Shown: one piece after another, positions 42,824 to 50,194 of the stretch | Layout of the letters: every line of letters starts with the position of its first letter | Position numbering within the stretch: position 1 is the stretch's first letter | Assembly (NCBI GenBank): GCA_044349305.1 | Contig: JBIKRF010000002.1 | Span: forward strand, 1 to 64,000 | Source: CAIZGX01 sp044349305 | GTDB taxonomy: Bacteria > Bacteroidota > Bacteroidia > Flavobacteriales_D > Sanyastnellaceae | DNA length: 64,000 nucleotides | Reading direction: 5' to 3' | Notes under the pieces: model-generated | Told to the model about the DNA's origin: nothing | Seen by the model: the letters and a program-made list of their open reading frames with translations, nothing else | Database searches by the model: none | Program-made: the position numbers and the translations under genes

Positions 42824-43531
42824 TCACGAATTATCTCGTCCGAAGTAACCTTTGCTTTCAACCTTATTAGAGAAGAAGTTAATGAAAAGCACAACGAACA
42901 TCAGGAAGAAAAGCGACTGTGCACTAACCAAGAACTTACCCATTGGAGCCACTGGATAGTAATCACTAAATCCAATTGTCACCGAGGTTACGAAGGAGAA
43001 ATAGATGGAATCAAACCAATGCGCAAAAGGCTTGTTGAGATAGTTTCCTCTTGCGTAAAACAGTCCGAATGTGAAAACAATTTCAAGATAATTAATCAAC
43101 AACAAGAGCATAGACCGTCTGTAAGACCTCGGCTTTGAAAACAAATCAGATGCAAAAATAAGAGTTGGGACGTAGAGCATGGTTTCAAGCAAAAACCAAA
43201 CTAGTATATAGAATAACCACGTCTTATCCTGCCACCCGAAATAAATCACTAGGACTGGCAATACGGCTTTAATCAAAACAAACAAGTCTATCGAGAGATC
43301 CGAATGCGCATTGCTTCTTCTTCCAAAAAATTCTTTTATGTACGTTCCAAGAAATAAAAATTGAGTCAAGGCCAGAAACAAGCGCAGAACTTTTTCAATT
43401 CCAATGTCATCGTGATGCTCATTGTTCCAAATAGATTTGATATTATGAACGCGTCTACTCAGCGCACCAAAACCCTGTTGCTGTTTGCGTTCTGCTGAGC
43501 CCAATGCCATCTTTTTGATAAATTGTTTCAC
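42824..43531 (-). CDS. Ion channel family protein with TIGFSD filter
   Basis: 235 residues. Several membrane helices, the last two flanking a pore loop. FVTSVTIGFSDYYPVAPMGK (residues 180-199) occupies the place of the K+ channel filter; the usual T-V-G-Y-G-D reads T-I-G-F-S-D at 185-190. The second filter glycine is Ser189, so selectivity may differ from standard K+ channels. The N-terminal part has extra helices (about 50-66, 82-98, 104-126, 140-160). Ligand or voltage control is not visible. Confidence 0.8.
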   Translation of the reverse strand: MKQFIKKMALGSAERKQQQGFGALSRRVHNIKSIWNNEHHDDIGIEKVLRLFLALTQFLFLGTYIKEFFGRRSNAHSDLSIDLFVLIKAVLPVLVIYFGWQDKTWLFYILVWFLLETMLYVPTLIFASDLFSKPRSYRRSMLLLLINYLEIVFTFGLFYARGNYLNKPFAHWFDSIYFSFVTSVTIGFSDYYPVAPMGKFLVSAQSLFFLMFVVLFINFFSNKVESKGYFGRDNS

Positions 43532-43574
43532 CTGATAAAGTTACGTAATGTTTTCTTCAAGCACTCCATGACAA

Positions 43575-43991
43575 TTATCGCAAACACCACTGTTTCGGTG
43601 TGAGGACAGGTAACAGCGCATGTTTGTAATCTTTCACATTTCTAGTCACCAACACATCAATCCTTTTCGAGCGAAGAGCAGAAAAATATTGCACCCCGTC
43701 TTCGAAATCAGAAAACTTAGATTGAATGGAGTTTTCTATATCGTCGTTGTTAGCATCGATAATTCTAAAATGTTTATTGACGAATAAAACGGAACTATTC
43801 GCAAATTTCACATCATGCAGTTTCCGAATAATGAAATGCATGTTCGCCAAAACAATTGAAGACGTGTAAAGTGCGCACTTGCCCTGCTGATACTGACTAA
43901 ACAAATTCTGAGCAAATTCGAAATAATCGTCTCGCTGTAAAACCAAATCCAGAATAACGTCTGAATCAACAAAGAGTCGCGGCTTATTCAT
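43575..43991 (-). CDS. PIN-domain toxin (second VapC-like)
   Basis: 138 residues. PIN acidic residues: RLFVDSDVILDLVL at the N-terminus, DFEDGVQYFSAL in the middle, VTRNVKDYKHALLPVLTP near the end. Mg-dependent RNase toxin by family. Its start overlaps the antitoxin end by 8 bp. Related to the toxin at 27100 but clearly diverged. Confidence 0.88.
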   Translation of the reverse strand: MNKPRLFVDSDVILDLVLQRDDYFEFAQNLFSQYQQGKCALYTSSIVLANMHFIIRKLHDVKFANSSVLFVNKHFRIIDANNDDIENSIQSKFSDFEDGVQYFSALRSKRIDVLVTRNVKDYKHALLPVLTPKQWCLR

Positions 43992-44268
43992 TCTTATTCA
44001 ACAAATAGTTCAAACGCTCTTCCTCTATATTGAGTTTTCGCTTGGCCTTCGATTTCTTCAAGAGCGAATGAAGGGCTTTCAACTCTATGTTCACGGGAAC
44101 GTAATTTCCCGCATCCTTGTTCACCAAAGACGCCAAGTAATTTTCTACCAAAGATGAAATAGACTGGTTGTGCTCAGCCGCGTACCTCTTCGCTTTTTCA
44201 ATAACTTCTTCACTCACGCTGAGCGTGAGCTTCGGACGATTTTCTGATTTAACTTTCACCTTTTTCAT
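43984..44268 (-). CDS. Antitoxin of the second VapBC-like pair
   Basis: 94 residues from the ATG at 44268-44266; a GTG two codons up is possible. Basic MKKVKVKSENRPKLTLSVSEEVIEKAKRYAAEHNQSISSLVENYLASL is a ribbon-helix-helix-type start as in DUF6364 proteins, with a charged tail for toxin binding. The operator upstream resembles that of the first pair. Confidence 0.8.
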   Translation of the reverse strand: MKKVKVKSENRPKLTLSVSEEVIEKAKRYAAEHNQSISSLVENYLASLVNKDAGNYVPVNIELKALHSLLKKSKAKRKLNIEEERLNYLLNKNE

Positions 44269-44273
44269 CCCCA

Positions 44274-44311
44274 CAAATATACGTACACTTTAAATATTTA
44301 TTATACGTATA
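44274..44311 (-). promoter_or_regulatory. Promoter and operator of the second VapBC-like pair
   Basis: TATATTTG on the minus strand (44281-44274) lies 5 bp before the antitoxin ATG. TATACGTA (44278-44285) and TACGTATA (44304-44311) are perfect 8-bp inverted repeats with TACGTA cores 24 bp apart. The first pair at 26815-26845 has closely similar arms. Confidence 0.7.
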
Positions 44312-44342
44312 CTTTCAGGTCAAAAAAATTATCCGTCTTAAC

Positions 44343-44350
44343 TACCTTTG
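44343..44350 (+). promoter_or_regulatory. ftcD promoter element
   Basis: TACCTTTG matches TAnnTTTG, 18 bp before the ftcD ATG. The upstream TTTG is not evident. Confidence 0.5.
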
Positions 44351-44368
44351 CACCCTTACTTCAACATT

Positions 44369-46051
44369 ATGAAAAAGATTATCGAGTGCGTGCCGAACAT
44401 TTCGGAAGGAAGAGACAAAGAGAAAATCAACACCATAGCACAAGCCGCTGCTGCTGTGCCCGGTGTAATGTTGCTCGATGTGGATCCAGGGGCTTCTACG
44501 AACAGAACTGTCATTACCATTGCAGGTGAGCCGGAAGCAGTGCTCGAAGGCGCTTTTCAGCTGATGAAGAAAGCACAAGAACTCATTGACATGCGTTCAC
44601 ACAAAGGTGAACACCCTCGTCAAGGTGCCACAGATGTTTGTCCGCTTGTTCCCATTGCTGGAGTTACATTGGAAGAATGCGCAGCGTATGCCCATCAATT
44701 GGGTGAGCGTGTTGGAAGAGAATTGGGAATACCCGGATATTTCTATGAGGCCGCTGCGAAGCAAGAAGTTCGTGCGAATTTGGCGAATTGCAGAAAAGGT
44801 GAATACGAGGCGATAGAAAAAATTTCCACTTCAGAATGGACTCCCGATTTCGGTCCGAATGAAGTAACCGAAAGCGTTCGCAAGTCTGGAATCACAACCA
44901 TTGGTGCTCGCGATTTCTTAGTGGCGTATAACGTGAATTTGAATACTACTTCTACACGTCGTGCAAACGCTATTGCTTTCGACATTCGCGAAGCTGGACG
45001 TGTTTTAAATGAAGGTGGAAAGCCTGTGTTGGATGAAAACGGAGAGCCTAAGCGCATTCCAGGCACATTGAAATCTGTAAAAGGAATTGGGTGGTACATT
45101 GAAGAATATGGTGTGGCTCAATTGTCATTGAATCTAACGAACATTAACATCACCCCCGTTCACATTGCCTTTGAAGAGTCGTGTAATAAGGCTGCCGAGC
45201 GCGGTGTTCGTGTAACAGGAAGCGAATTGGTTGGATTAATTCCGAAGAAAAGTTTATTGGATGCCGCTGACTATTTCTTGAAAAAGCAAGAGCGTTCATT
45301 GGGAATATCAGACAACGAAAAAATCAAGATTGCTGTTAAGTCTTTGGGACTCGACGATCTCGCTCCTTTCAATCCAGAAGAGAAAATTATTGAATTCATT
45401 ATTGAAAAGAATTTAGGAGGTGGAAAGAAATTGGTTGACATGAGCTTAACAGCTTTTGCCAATGAAACATTAAGCGAATCTCCAGCACCAGGTGGTGGAT
45501 CTGTTAGTGCCTATTGCGGCGCTATGGGAGCTGCTTTAGCTGGGATGGTAGCAAACCTTAGCGCACACAAACGCGGATGGGATGCTCGTTGGGAAGAGTT
45601 CTCGAATTGGGCTGTAAAGGCCAAAGAAATTCAAGATGAATTGAATTGGTTAGTCGATGAAGACACTCAGTCATTCAATAAGATTATGGAAGCTTTCGGA
45701 TTACCGAAAAATTCTGATGAAGAAAAAGCAGCGCGTACAGAAGCCATTCAAGGTGCATCTAAATACGCGATGGAAATTCCCTTGCGCACAGCGCGCGTTG
45801 CATTTAAGGCCTTTGAAGTTTGTGAAGCCATGATTGAAATCGGCAATCCGAATTCTGTTACCGACGCTGGCGTTGGCGCTTTGGCTATTCGTACTGCCGT
45901 GCTTGGCGCGTGTTACAACGTACGCGTTAATGCTGGAGGAATTTCAGACAAATCGTTTACAGAGAAATTGTTGGCTGAAGCATCTCATTTGGAAAAACTA
46001 ACCGATGCTAAAGACGAAGAATTGCGGATAAAGGTTTTGAAGAAAATTTAA
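44369..46051 (+). CDS. ftcD: Glutamate formimidoyltransferase / formimino-THF cyclodeaminase
   Basis: 560 residues from ATG 44369, which gives the normal MKKIIECVPNISEGRD start. Residues about 1-330 are the formiminotransferase (ECVPNISEGRD, HKGEHPRQGATDVCP, KGIGWYIEEY). Residues about 350-560 are the cyclodeaminase (SLTAFANETLSESPAPGGGSVSAYCGAMGAALAGMVANL). It moves the formimino group from histidine breakdown onto tetrahydrofolate and closes it to methenyl-THF with loss of ammonia. The fusion is usual in Bacteroidota and animals. No other hut gene is in the window. Confidence 0.96.
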   Translation: MKKIIECVPNISEGRDKEKINTIAQAAAAVPGVMLLDVDPGASTNRTVITIAGEPEAVLEGAFQLMKKAQELIDMRSHKGEHPRQGATDVCPLVPIAGVTLEECAAYAHQLGERVGRELGIPGYFYEAAAKQEVRANLANCRKGEYEAIEKISTSEWTPDFGPNEVTESVRKSGITTIGARDFLVAYNVNLNTTSTRRANAIAFDIREAGRVLNEGGKPVLDENGEPKRIPGTLKSVKGIGWYIEEYGVAQLSLNLTNINITPVHIAFEESCNKAAERGVRVTGSELVGLIPKKSLLDAADYFLKKQERSLGISDNEKIKIAVKSLGLDDLAPFNPEEKIIEFIIEKNLGGGKKLVDMSLTAFANETLSESPAPGGGSVSAYCGAMGAALAGMVANLSAHKRGWDARWEEFSNWAVKAKEIQDELNWLVDEDTQSFNKIMEAFGLPKNSDEEKAARTEAIQGASKYAMEIPLRTARVAFKAFEVCEAMIEIGNPNSVTDAGVGALAIRTAVLGACYNVRVNAGGISDKSFTEKLLAEASHLEKLTDAKDEELRIKVLKKI

Positions 46052-46107
46052 AAATATTTTTTTGATTGAAAACTCTTTTCATTGCACGAATCCACTAAAT
46101 TTATATC

Positions 46108-46836
46108 ATGAATAAACTAATCACACTTTCTTCACTTGTTATTTTGTTTGCCTCGACCGCATCGGCGCAAAGTTTAAAGGATCTTAAAAAACAAGCAGAA
46201 CAAAAACTTCAGCAAACTGGAACTTCATCTGGATTTAGTGAAGAAGAAGCTGGTCGCGCCTTGAAAGAAGCATTAAGTAAAGGTGCTACAACGGGCACAG
46301 AGTTGGTTTCAAAAACAGATGGTTATTTCGGCAATCCAAAAATTAAAATACCCTTCCCTCCAGATGCAAAAAAGGTAGAGGATAAACTTCGCGGCCTTGG
46401 CATGAATAAAGAATGTGATGATGTTATTCTATCTCTTAATCGCGCAGCTGAAGATGCTGGAAGAGCAGCGAAAGACATTTTCATTCGCGCTATTTCAGAC
46501 ATGACAATCACCGATGCCATTAACATTGTTCGTGGAGGTGACAATGCCGGAACTGAATATTTAAAATCAAAAACGCGCATGGCGTTGGTGAATGCTTTCA
46601 AACCAATTATTAAAACTTCACTCGATAAAGTGGGTGCTACAAAGAATTGGGAATTCGTAATTACCCGTTACAACAAAATTCCAATGGTTGAAAAGGTAAA
46701 CCCAGACTTGGTTCAATTCGCCACCGAACGCGCCATTGATGGACTTTTTGTTAAAGTTGCGGAAGAAGAATTACTTATTCGCAAAGATCCAATTGCACGC
46801 ACTTCTGATCTGTTGAAGAAGGTTTTTGGAGGGTAG
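46108..46836 (+). CDS. DUF4197 protein, exported
   Basis: 242 residues: signal peptide (about 1-20, TASAQS), then a DUF4197 domain: SGFSEEEAGRALKEALSKGATTGTELVSKTDGYFGNPKIKIPFPPDAKKVEDKLRGLG and AILRGGDNAGTEYLKSKT-like block (here VRGGDNAGTEYLKSKTRMAL). All-helical periplasmic protein of unknown role, widely conserved. Convergent with selO, 2 bp between stops. Confidence 0.88.
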   Translation: MNKLITLSSLVILFASTASAQSLKDLKKQAEQKLQQTGTSSGFSEEEAGRALKEALSKGATTGTELVSKTDGYFGNPKIKIPFPPDAKKVEDKLRGLGMNKECDDVILSLNRAAEDAGRAAKDIFIRAISDMTITDAINIVRGGDNAGTEYLKSKTRMALVNAFKPIIKTSLDKVGATKNWEFVITRYNKIPMVEKVNPDLVQFATERAIDGLFVKVAEEELLIRKDPIARTSDLLKKVFGG

Positions 46837-46838
46837 TA

Positions 46839-48233
46839 TTACGTACCGCAAAACGTTTTAAAACTCAAATCACTCTTCGGATTGAAGATTGAGAAACAAT
46901 CTTCTTCCAGCATAGATTCATAAGGACGTTGGAGTCGTTCTTGGTATTCATGGAACAATTGCCAATTGTCGTTTTCTACGGCTTCATTCAAAACGCGTTC
47001 AACCCATTCATTGCGAGGAATGACAATTGGATTTGAATTTCCAATTTCAATTTGAAGAAAATTCTCTTTTCTTGAAAGCCAATGTTCAAAGCGCAAACTG
47101 GTCAACAAATAAACTTCACTCACTTCCTTCCCTTCCAAAAACAAAAATGAATTGGTGTAATCCGATTGCGTTTCTTCCATAATTTCCAGGAATTCTTCCA
47201 CCCACTCTCTTCCTTCTTGAGTTGAAATTTCAACACCTAATTTTCTTCCCATCATGGAATAATAGGCATTTCCAAAATGTGTTGGAAAAGCATCTATCAC
47301 TTCAATAGCCATTTCCTTTGCAACCTCAGCGTTTTCATGAATCAAGGGCATAAGACTATTCGCAAAGACCCATAGATTCCACTGCGCAATGCCGGGTTGA
47401 TTTGCAAAGGCATATCTTCCTTGGGTGTCGATGGAGCTGAAGCACGTGTTGCCTTTGTATACATTCATGAAAGCACACGGACCATAGTCAATCGTCTCTC
47501 CTGCAATACTCATGTTATCGGTATTCATGACACCGTGAATAAATCCAACACGCATCCAATCCACAATCAATTCAATCTGCACACGAACAACTTCCTTCAA
47601 CAATTCTAAATACGGATTTTCTAAACTCGCACAATGCGGATAATGTCGAGCAATGGTATAATCGGCTAATGCTTTCAACTTGTTTACATCGTCTTGAACA
47701 AGCCCATACTCAAACGTCCCCACACGCAAGTGACTCGACGCCATGCGTGCGAGCACTCCTCCCTTCTCCATTCCGTTCCGATAAATAGCATCGCCTGTAT
47801 CCACAACTGCCAATGTTCTTGTTGTTGGAATACCCAATGCGTGAATGGCTTCACTCATAATTGCTTCACGCAGCATTGCCTTCAGCGTTGCTCGACCATC
47901 GCCTCGGCGTGAGTAAACCGTGGGACCACTTCCCTTCAAATGAACATCGAAAAGTTTTCCTTCTATATTATTCCATTCATCTATCAACGCTGCTCTTCCA
48001 TCACCCAGAATATTGAAGTGACCGAACTGATGTCCGGCATAGGCCATAGCAAGTGTTTCTTTCAACCAAGCACTCTCACCATTAATCATTGATAGAAAAT
48101 CATTCAATGAAAATCCATTTTGAAATTCAGAGGCAAAAGTTTCATTCCAAAAAACAAGTTGAGCCTTTTCAAATTTCAAAGGCGATGCTTCCAAATAAAA
48201 AACCGAAGGCAATTGCGAATAATTCAACTTCAT
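46839..48233 (-). CDS. selO: Protein adenylyltransferase SelO
   Basis: 464 residues, slightly shorter than E. coli SelO (478). Pseudokinase fold that transfers AMP to Ser, Thr or Tyr of target proteins in the redox stress response. Motifs: MAYAGHQFGHFNILGDGRA, HLKGSGPTVYSRRGDGRATLKAMLREAIMSEAIHALGIPTTR, HGVMNTDNMSIAGETIDYGPCAFMN with catalytic-type Asp and Asn. Many members end with a Cys pair able to form a disulfide; here there is a single Cys in the terminal FCGT. It overlaps oxyR by 4 bp. Confidence 0.93.
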   Translation of the reverse strand: MKLNYSQLPSVFYLEASPLKFEKAQLVFWNETFASEFQNGFSLNDFLSMINGESAWLKETLAMAYAGHQFGHFNILGDGRAALIDEWNNIEGKLFDVHLKGSGPTVYSRRGDGRATLKAMLREAIMSEAIHALGIPTTRTLAVVDTGDAIYRNGMEKGGVLARMASSHLRVGTFEYGLVQDDVNKLKALADYTIARHYPHCASLENPYLELLKEVVRVQIELIVDWMRVGFIHGVMNTDNMSIAGETIDYGPCAFMNVYKGNTCFSSIDTQGRYAFANQPGIAQWNLWVFANSLMPLIHENAEVAKEMAIEVIDAFPTHFGNAYYSMMGRKLGVEISTQEGREWVEEFLEIMEETQSDYTNSFLFLEGKEVSEVYLLTSLRFEHWLSRKENFLQIEIGNSNPIVIPRNEWVERVLNEAVENDNWQLFHEYQERLQRPYESMLEEDCFSIFNPKSDLSFKTFCGT

Positions 48234-49117
48234 TTCACAGAAGGATTTAAAGCTTCAACAACAAAGGATACAACGCGTTTACGAGGATAGTCTTTCAAGC
48301 TCGTCAATTGAACCAAGCGCATAGGCACTGGCGGAGCAAACTCACGCACATTTGCGCGTTGCTTAGCAGACAAAAATTGCGTCGAAGCTGCTGGTACCAA
48401 GGTCATGCCTCCATTCTCATCGACCAATCGAATGAGCGTTTGAATACTTCCTGCGTCGTAACTAATCTTCGATTTCTTTTTCTTTTTGAAACTACACACC
48501 TCCAAAGCCTGCTCGCGAAAACAATGCTCCTCGGACAGAAACCACAACTTCTCGGAAGCAATGTGCTTCGGTTGAATGAATTTTCGCGCCGGCATTTTCT
48601 CCAAAGGAGAAACATACGCGACAAACTCTTCTTCGTAAATGGGGTGAGACGTATAAAGGGAAGAATCACTTTCTGTAGCAAGAATAGCCAAATCAATCTC
48701 GCCTTGCGCCAAAGCCATTAAGGCTTTCTCGGTAGGAAGTTCTTGAATAATTATTTTCAAATCGTGTTCCTCCTTTTCAATATTCTTAATAAAATTCGGA
48801 ACAACCGTTGATGCCAACGAAGGAATAACTGAAACACGAATTTCTCCATCGAGCCCTTTCGAAATCTCTTTCGAAATCTCACGCATCATTTGCTGCTCGG
48901 CTAAAATTCGTTTTGCTTGATTCAACAACACCCTTCCCTCTTCGGTAAATTCTAAAGGTTGTGCGCCTCGTCGAACGATCACAATTTCAAGCTCTTCTTC
49001 CAACTTCTTCACCATCATGGAAAGGGTTGGCTGGCTCACGAAACAAGCGGTTGCTGCGGCAACAAAATTCTTGTGTTTCTCTAATGCGACAATGTACTCG
49101 AGTTGTTGAAAGTTCAT
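48230..49117 (-). CDS. oxyR: OxyR-like hydrogen peroxide sensor
   Basis: 295 residues, LysR family. Winged HTH at 1-60 (VAAATACFVSQPTLSMMVKKLEEEL), effector domain from about 90. The redox pair is at Cys199 and Cys208 (HCFREQALEVC), the same numbering and spacing as in E. coli OxyR, where peroxide forms a disulfide between them. An ATAG-N7-CTAT motif overlaps the start codon. Its 4-bp overlap with selO puts SelO in the peroxide regulon (inference). Confidence 0.92.
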   Translation of the reverse strand: MNFQQLEYIVALEKHKNFVAAATACFVSQPTLSMMVKKLEEELEIVIVRRGAQPLEFTEEGRVLLNQAKRILAEQQMMREISKEISKGLDGEIRVSVIPSLASTVVPNFIKNIEKEEHDLKIIIQELPTEKALMALAQGEIDLAILATESDSSLYTSHPIYEEEFVAYVSPLEKMPARKFIQPKHIASEKLWFLSEEHCFREQALEVCSFKKKKKSKISYDAGSIQTLIRLVDENGGMTLVPAASTQFLSAKQRANVREFAPPVPMRLVQLTSLKDYPRKRVVSFVVEALNPSVK

Positions 49118-49143
49118 AGGTAAAATCTATACCTACAAAAATA
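49116..49143 (-). promoter_or_regulatory. oxyR promoter and OxyR-type site
   Basis: TATTTTTG on the minus strand (49143-49136) fits TAnnTTTG. Just downstream, ATAG-N7-CTAT (49116-49130) is one half of the E. coli OxyR consensus and overlaps the start codon, suggesting autorepression. Confidence 0.55.
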
Positions 49144-49152
49144 CAATCGTTT

Positions 49153-50157
49153 TTAGTAATACGGCACACAGATCTTTTTTAACGTTCCGTGTTTCAATTT
49201 GGGCGGCACAATATAAACTATAGAAAATTCCAAACCACCGCGTCCTGTGCTTGCCGGACGTAGAGTTGATGTGTTCAAATCGTAAGAAATTCCTACGCGC
49301 CACTCGTTGTATTCAGCGCCCAATTCGATCCAAGCCGCATCGCGAAACCTGCCGTGAATACCGGCAAACAAGCGTTGATTCTCCCATTTTTCTGATGGAA
49401 GTTTGAAGTACACGCGTGAACCTAAAACCACCTCCTTCATTTCACCTTGAAGCTGAAATAAAGACAAAACCTCTAGTTCATACATTGCATTCAAGGGCAA
49501 ACGTGCGCTTGCCTGAAAGGCATGACGCATGTCTAACAGAACGGCATTGTTGTCCTTGAAACTTTGCTTAGGACGAGTGATGTTGCTTACGGAATAGCCG
49601 GCATTCCATCGGAATACTTGTTGCTGCTTCTGAATGAAAAGAGCTAATCCTAGCGATGGGTAAAGCAGCGAAGTATTGGTATACGTTTCATTGTTTGAAA
49701 GGCTGGGATCGAAACTCAAACCGTTCCATTGTGAGTCGTAAACTAAGTCACTCGGATCAAACCCACGTGAAGTAATTCCCAATGAACCGCCACCTCTAAT
49801 TTCAAGACTATCATTTGGCTTGTAAATGGTGTGAGCTGCTTGAAGCTGCAATTGCGAAGTTCTAAATCTCGAGTCTCCTGCCACATCGCTTCCCGCATTC
49901 AGCCCGAAAGACCATTGACTTGAGATGAACTCTTTGGCTTCAGCTGAAAATCCAAAAGTTTGATAAGGCGTTGTTATACTTCGCCATTGATTCCGTTGAT
50001 TCGCTGCAAAACGAAACTGACCATTGAATGCCCCTACTTGAGCGCTGTTCTGCCAAAGCATGGCTTGATCGAACTGACTGAAATGAATATCCTGTGCATA
50101 AGAGCGAAAGGAGAAAACAAACAATGCCAACAAGCAAGCAAGCTTACTCATTTTCAT
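49153..50157 (-). CDS. PorP/SprF family T9SS-associated outer membrane protein
   Basis: 334 residues from the ATG at 50157-50155 (an ATG ten codons up has no better signal). Signal peptide to about residue 22 (SYAQDIHFSQFDQ), then a beta-barrel with PorP/SprF motifs (NSAQVGAFNGQFRFAANQRNQWRSI, SLGLALFIQKQQQVFRWNAGYSVSNI, GLEFSIVYIVP). SprF is needed to export SprB-type adhesins. It follows the type B cargo gene, the classic cargo-PorP pair. Confidence 0.9.
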   Translation of the reverse strand: MKMSKLACLLALFVFSFRSYAQDIHFSQFDQAMLWQNSAQVGAFNGQFRFAANQRNQWRSITTPYQTFGFSAEAKEFISSQWSFGLNAGSDVAGDSRFRTSQLQLQAAHTIYKPNDSLEIRGGGSLGITSRGFDPSDLVYDSQWNGLSFDPSLSNNETYTNTSLLYPSLGLALFIQKQQQVFRWNAGYSVSNITRPKQSFKDNNAVLLDMRHAFQASARLPLNAMYELEVLSLFQLQGEMKEVVLGSRVYFKLPSEKWENQRLFAGIHGRFRDAAWIELGAEYNEWRVGISYDLNTSTLRPASTGRGGLEFSIVYIVPPKLKHGTLKKICVPYY

Positions 50158-50194
50158 TCTCTTCCCGTTTCTCTTTCTAATTATCATCCTGCAA

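Noticed and set aside
48845..48880. Repeated ttcgaaatctc in the oxyR gene as a hairpin array
   Set aside because: It encodes the helix EISKEISK; only two copies, and no linker pattern.
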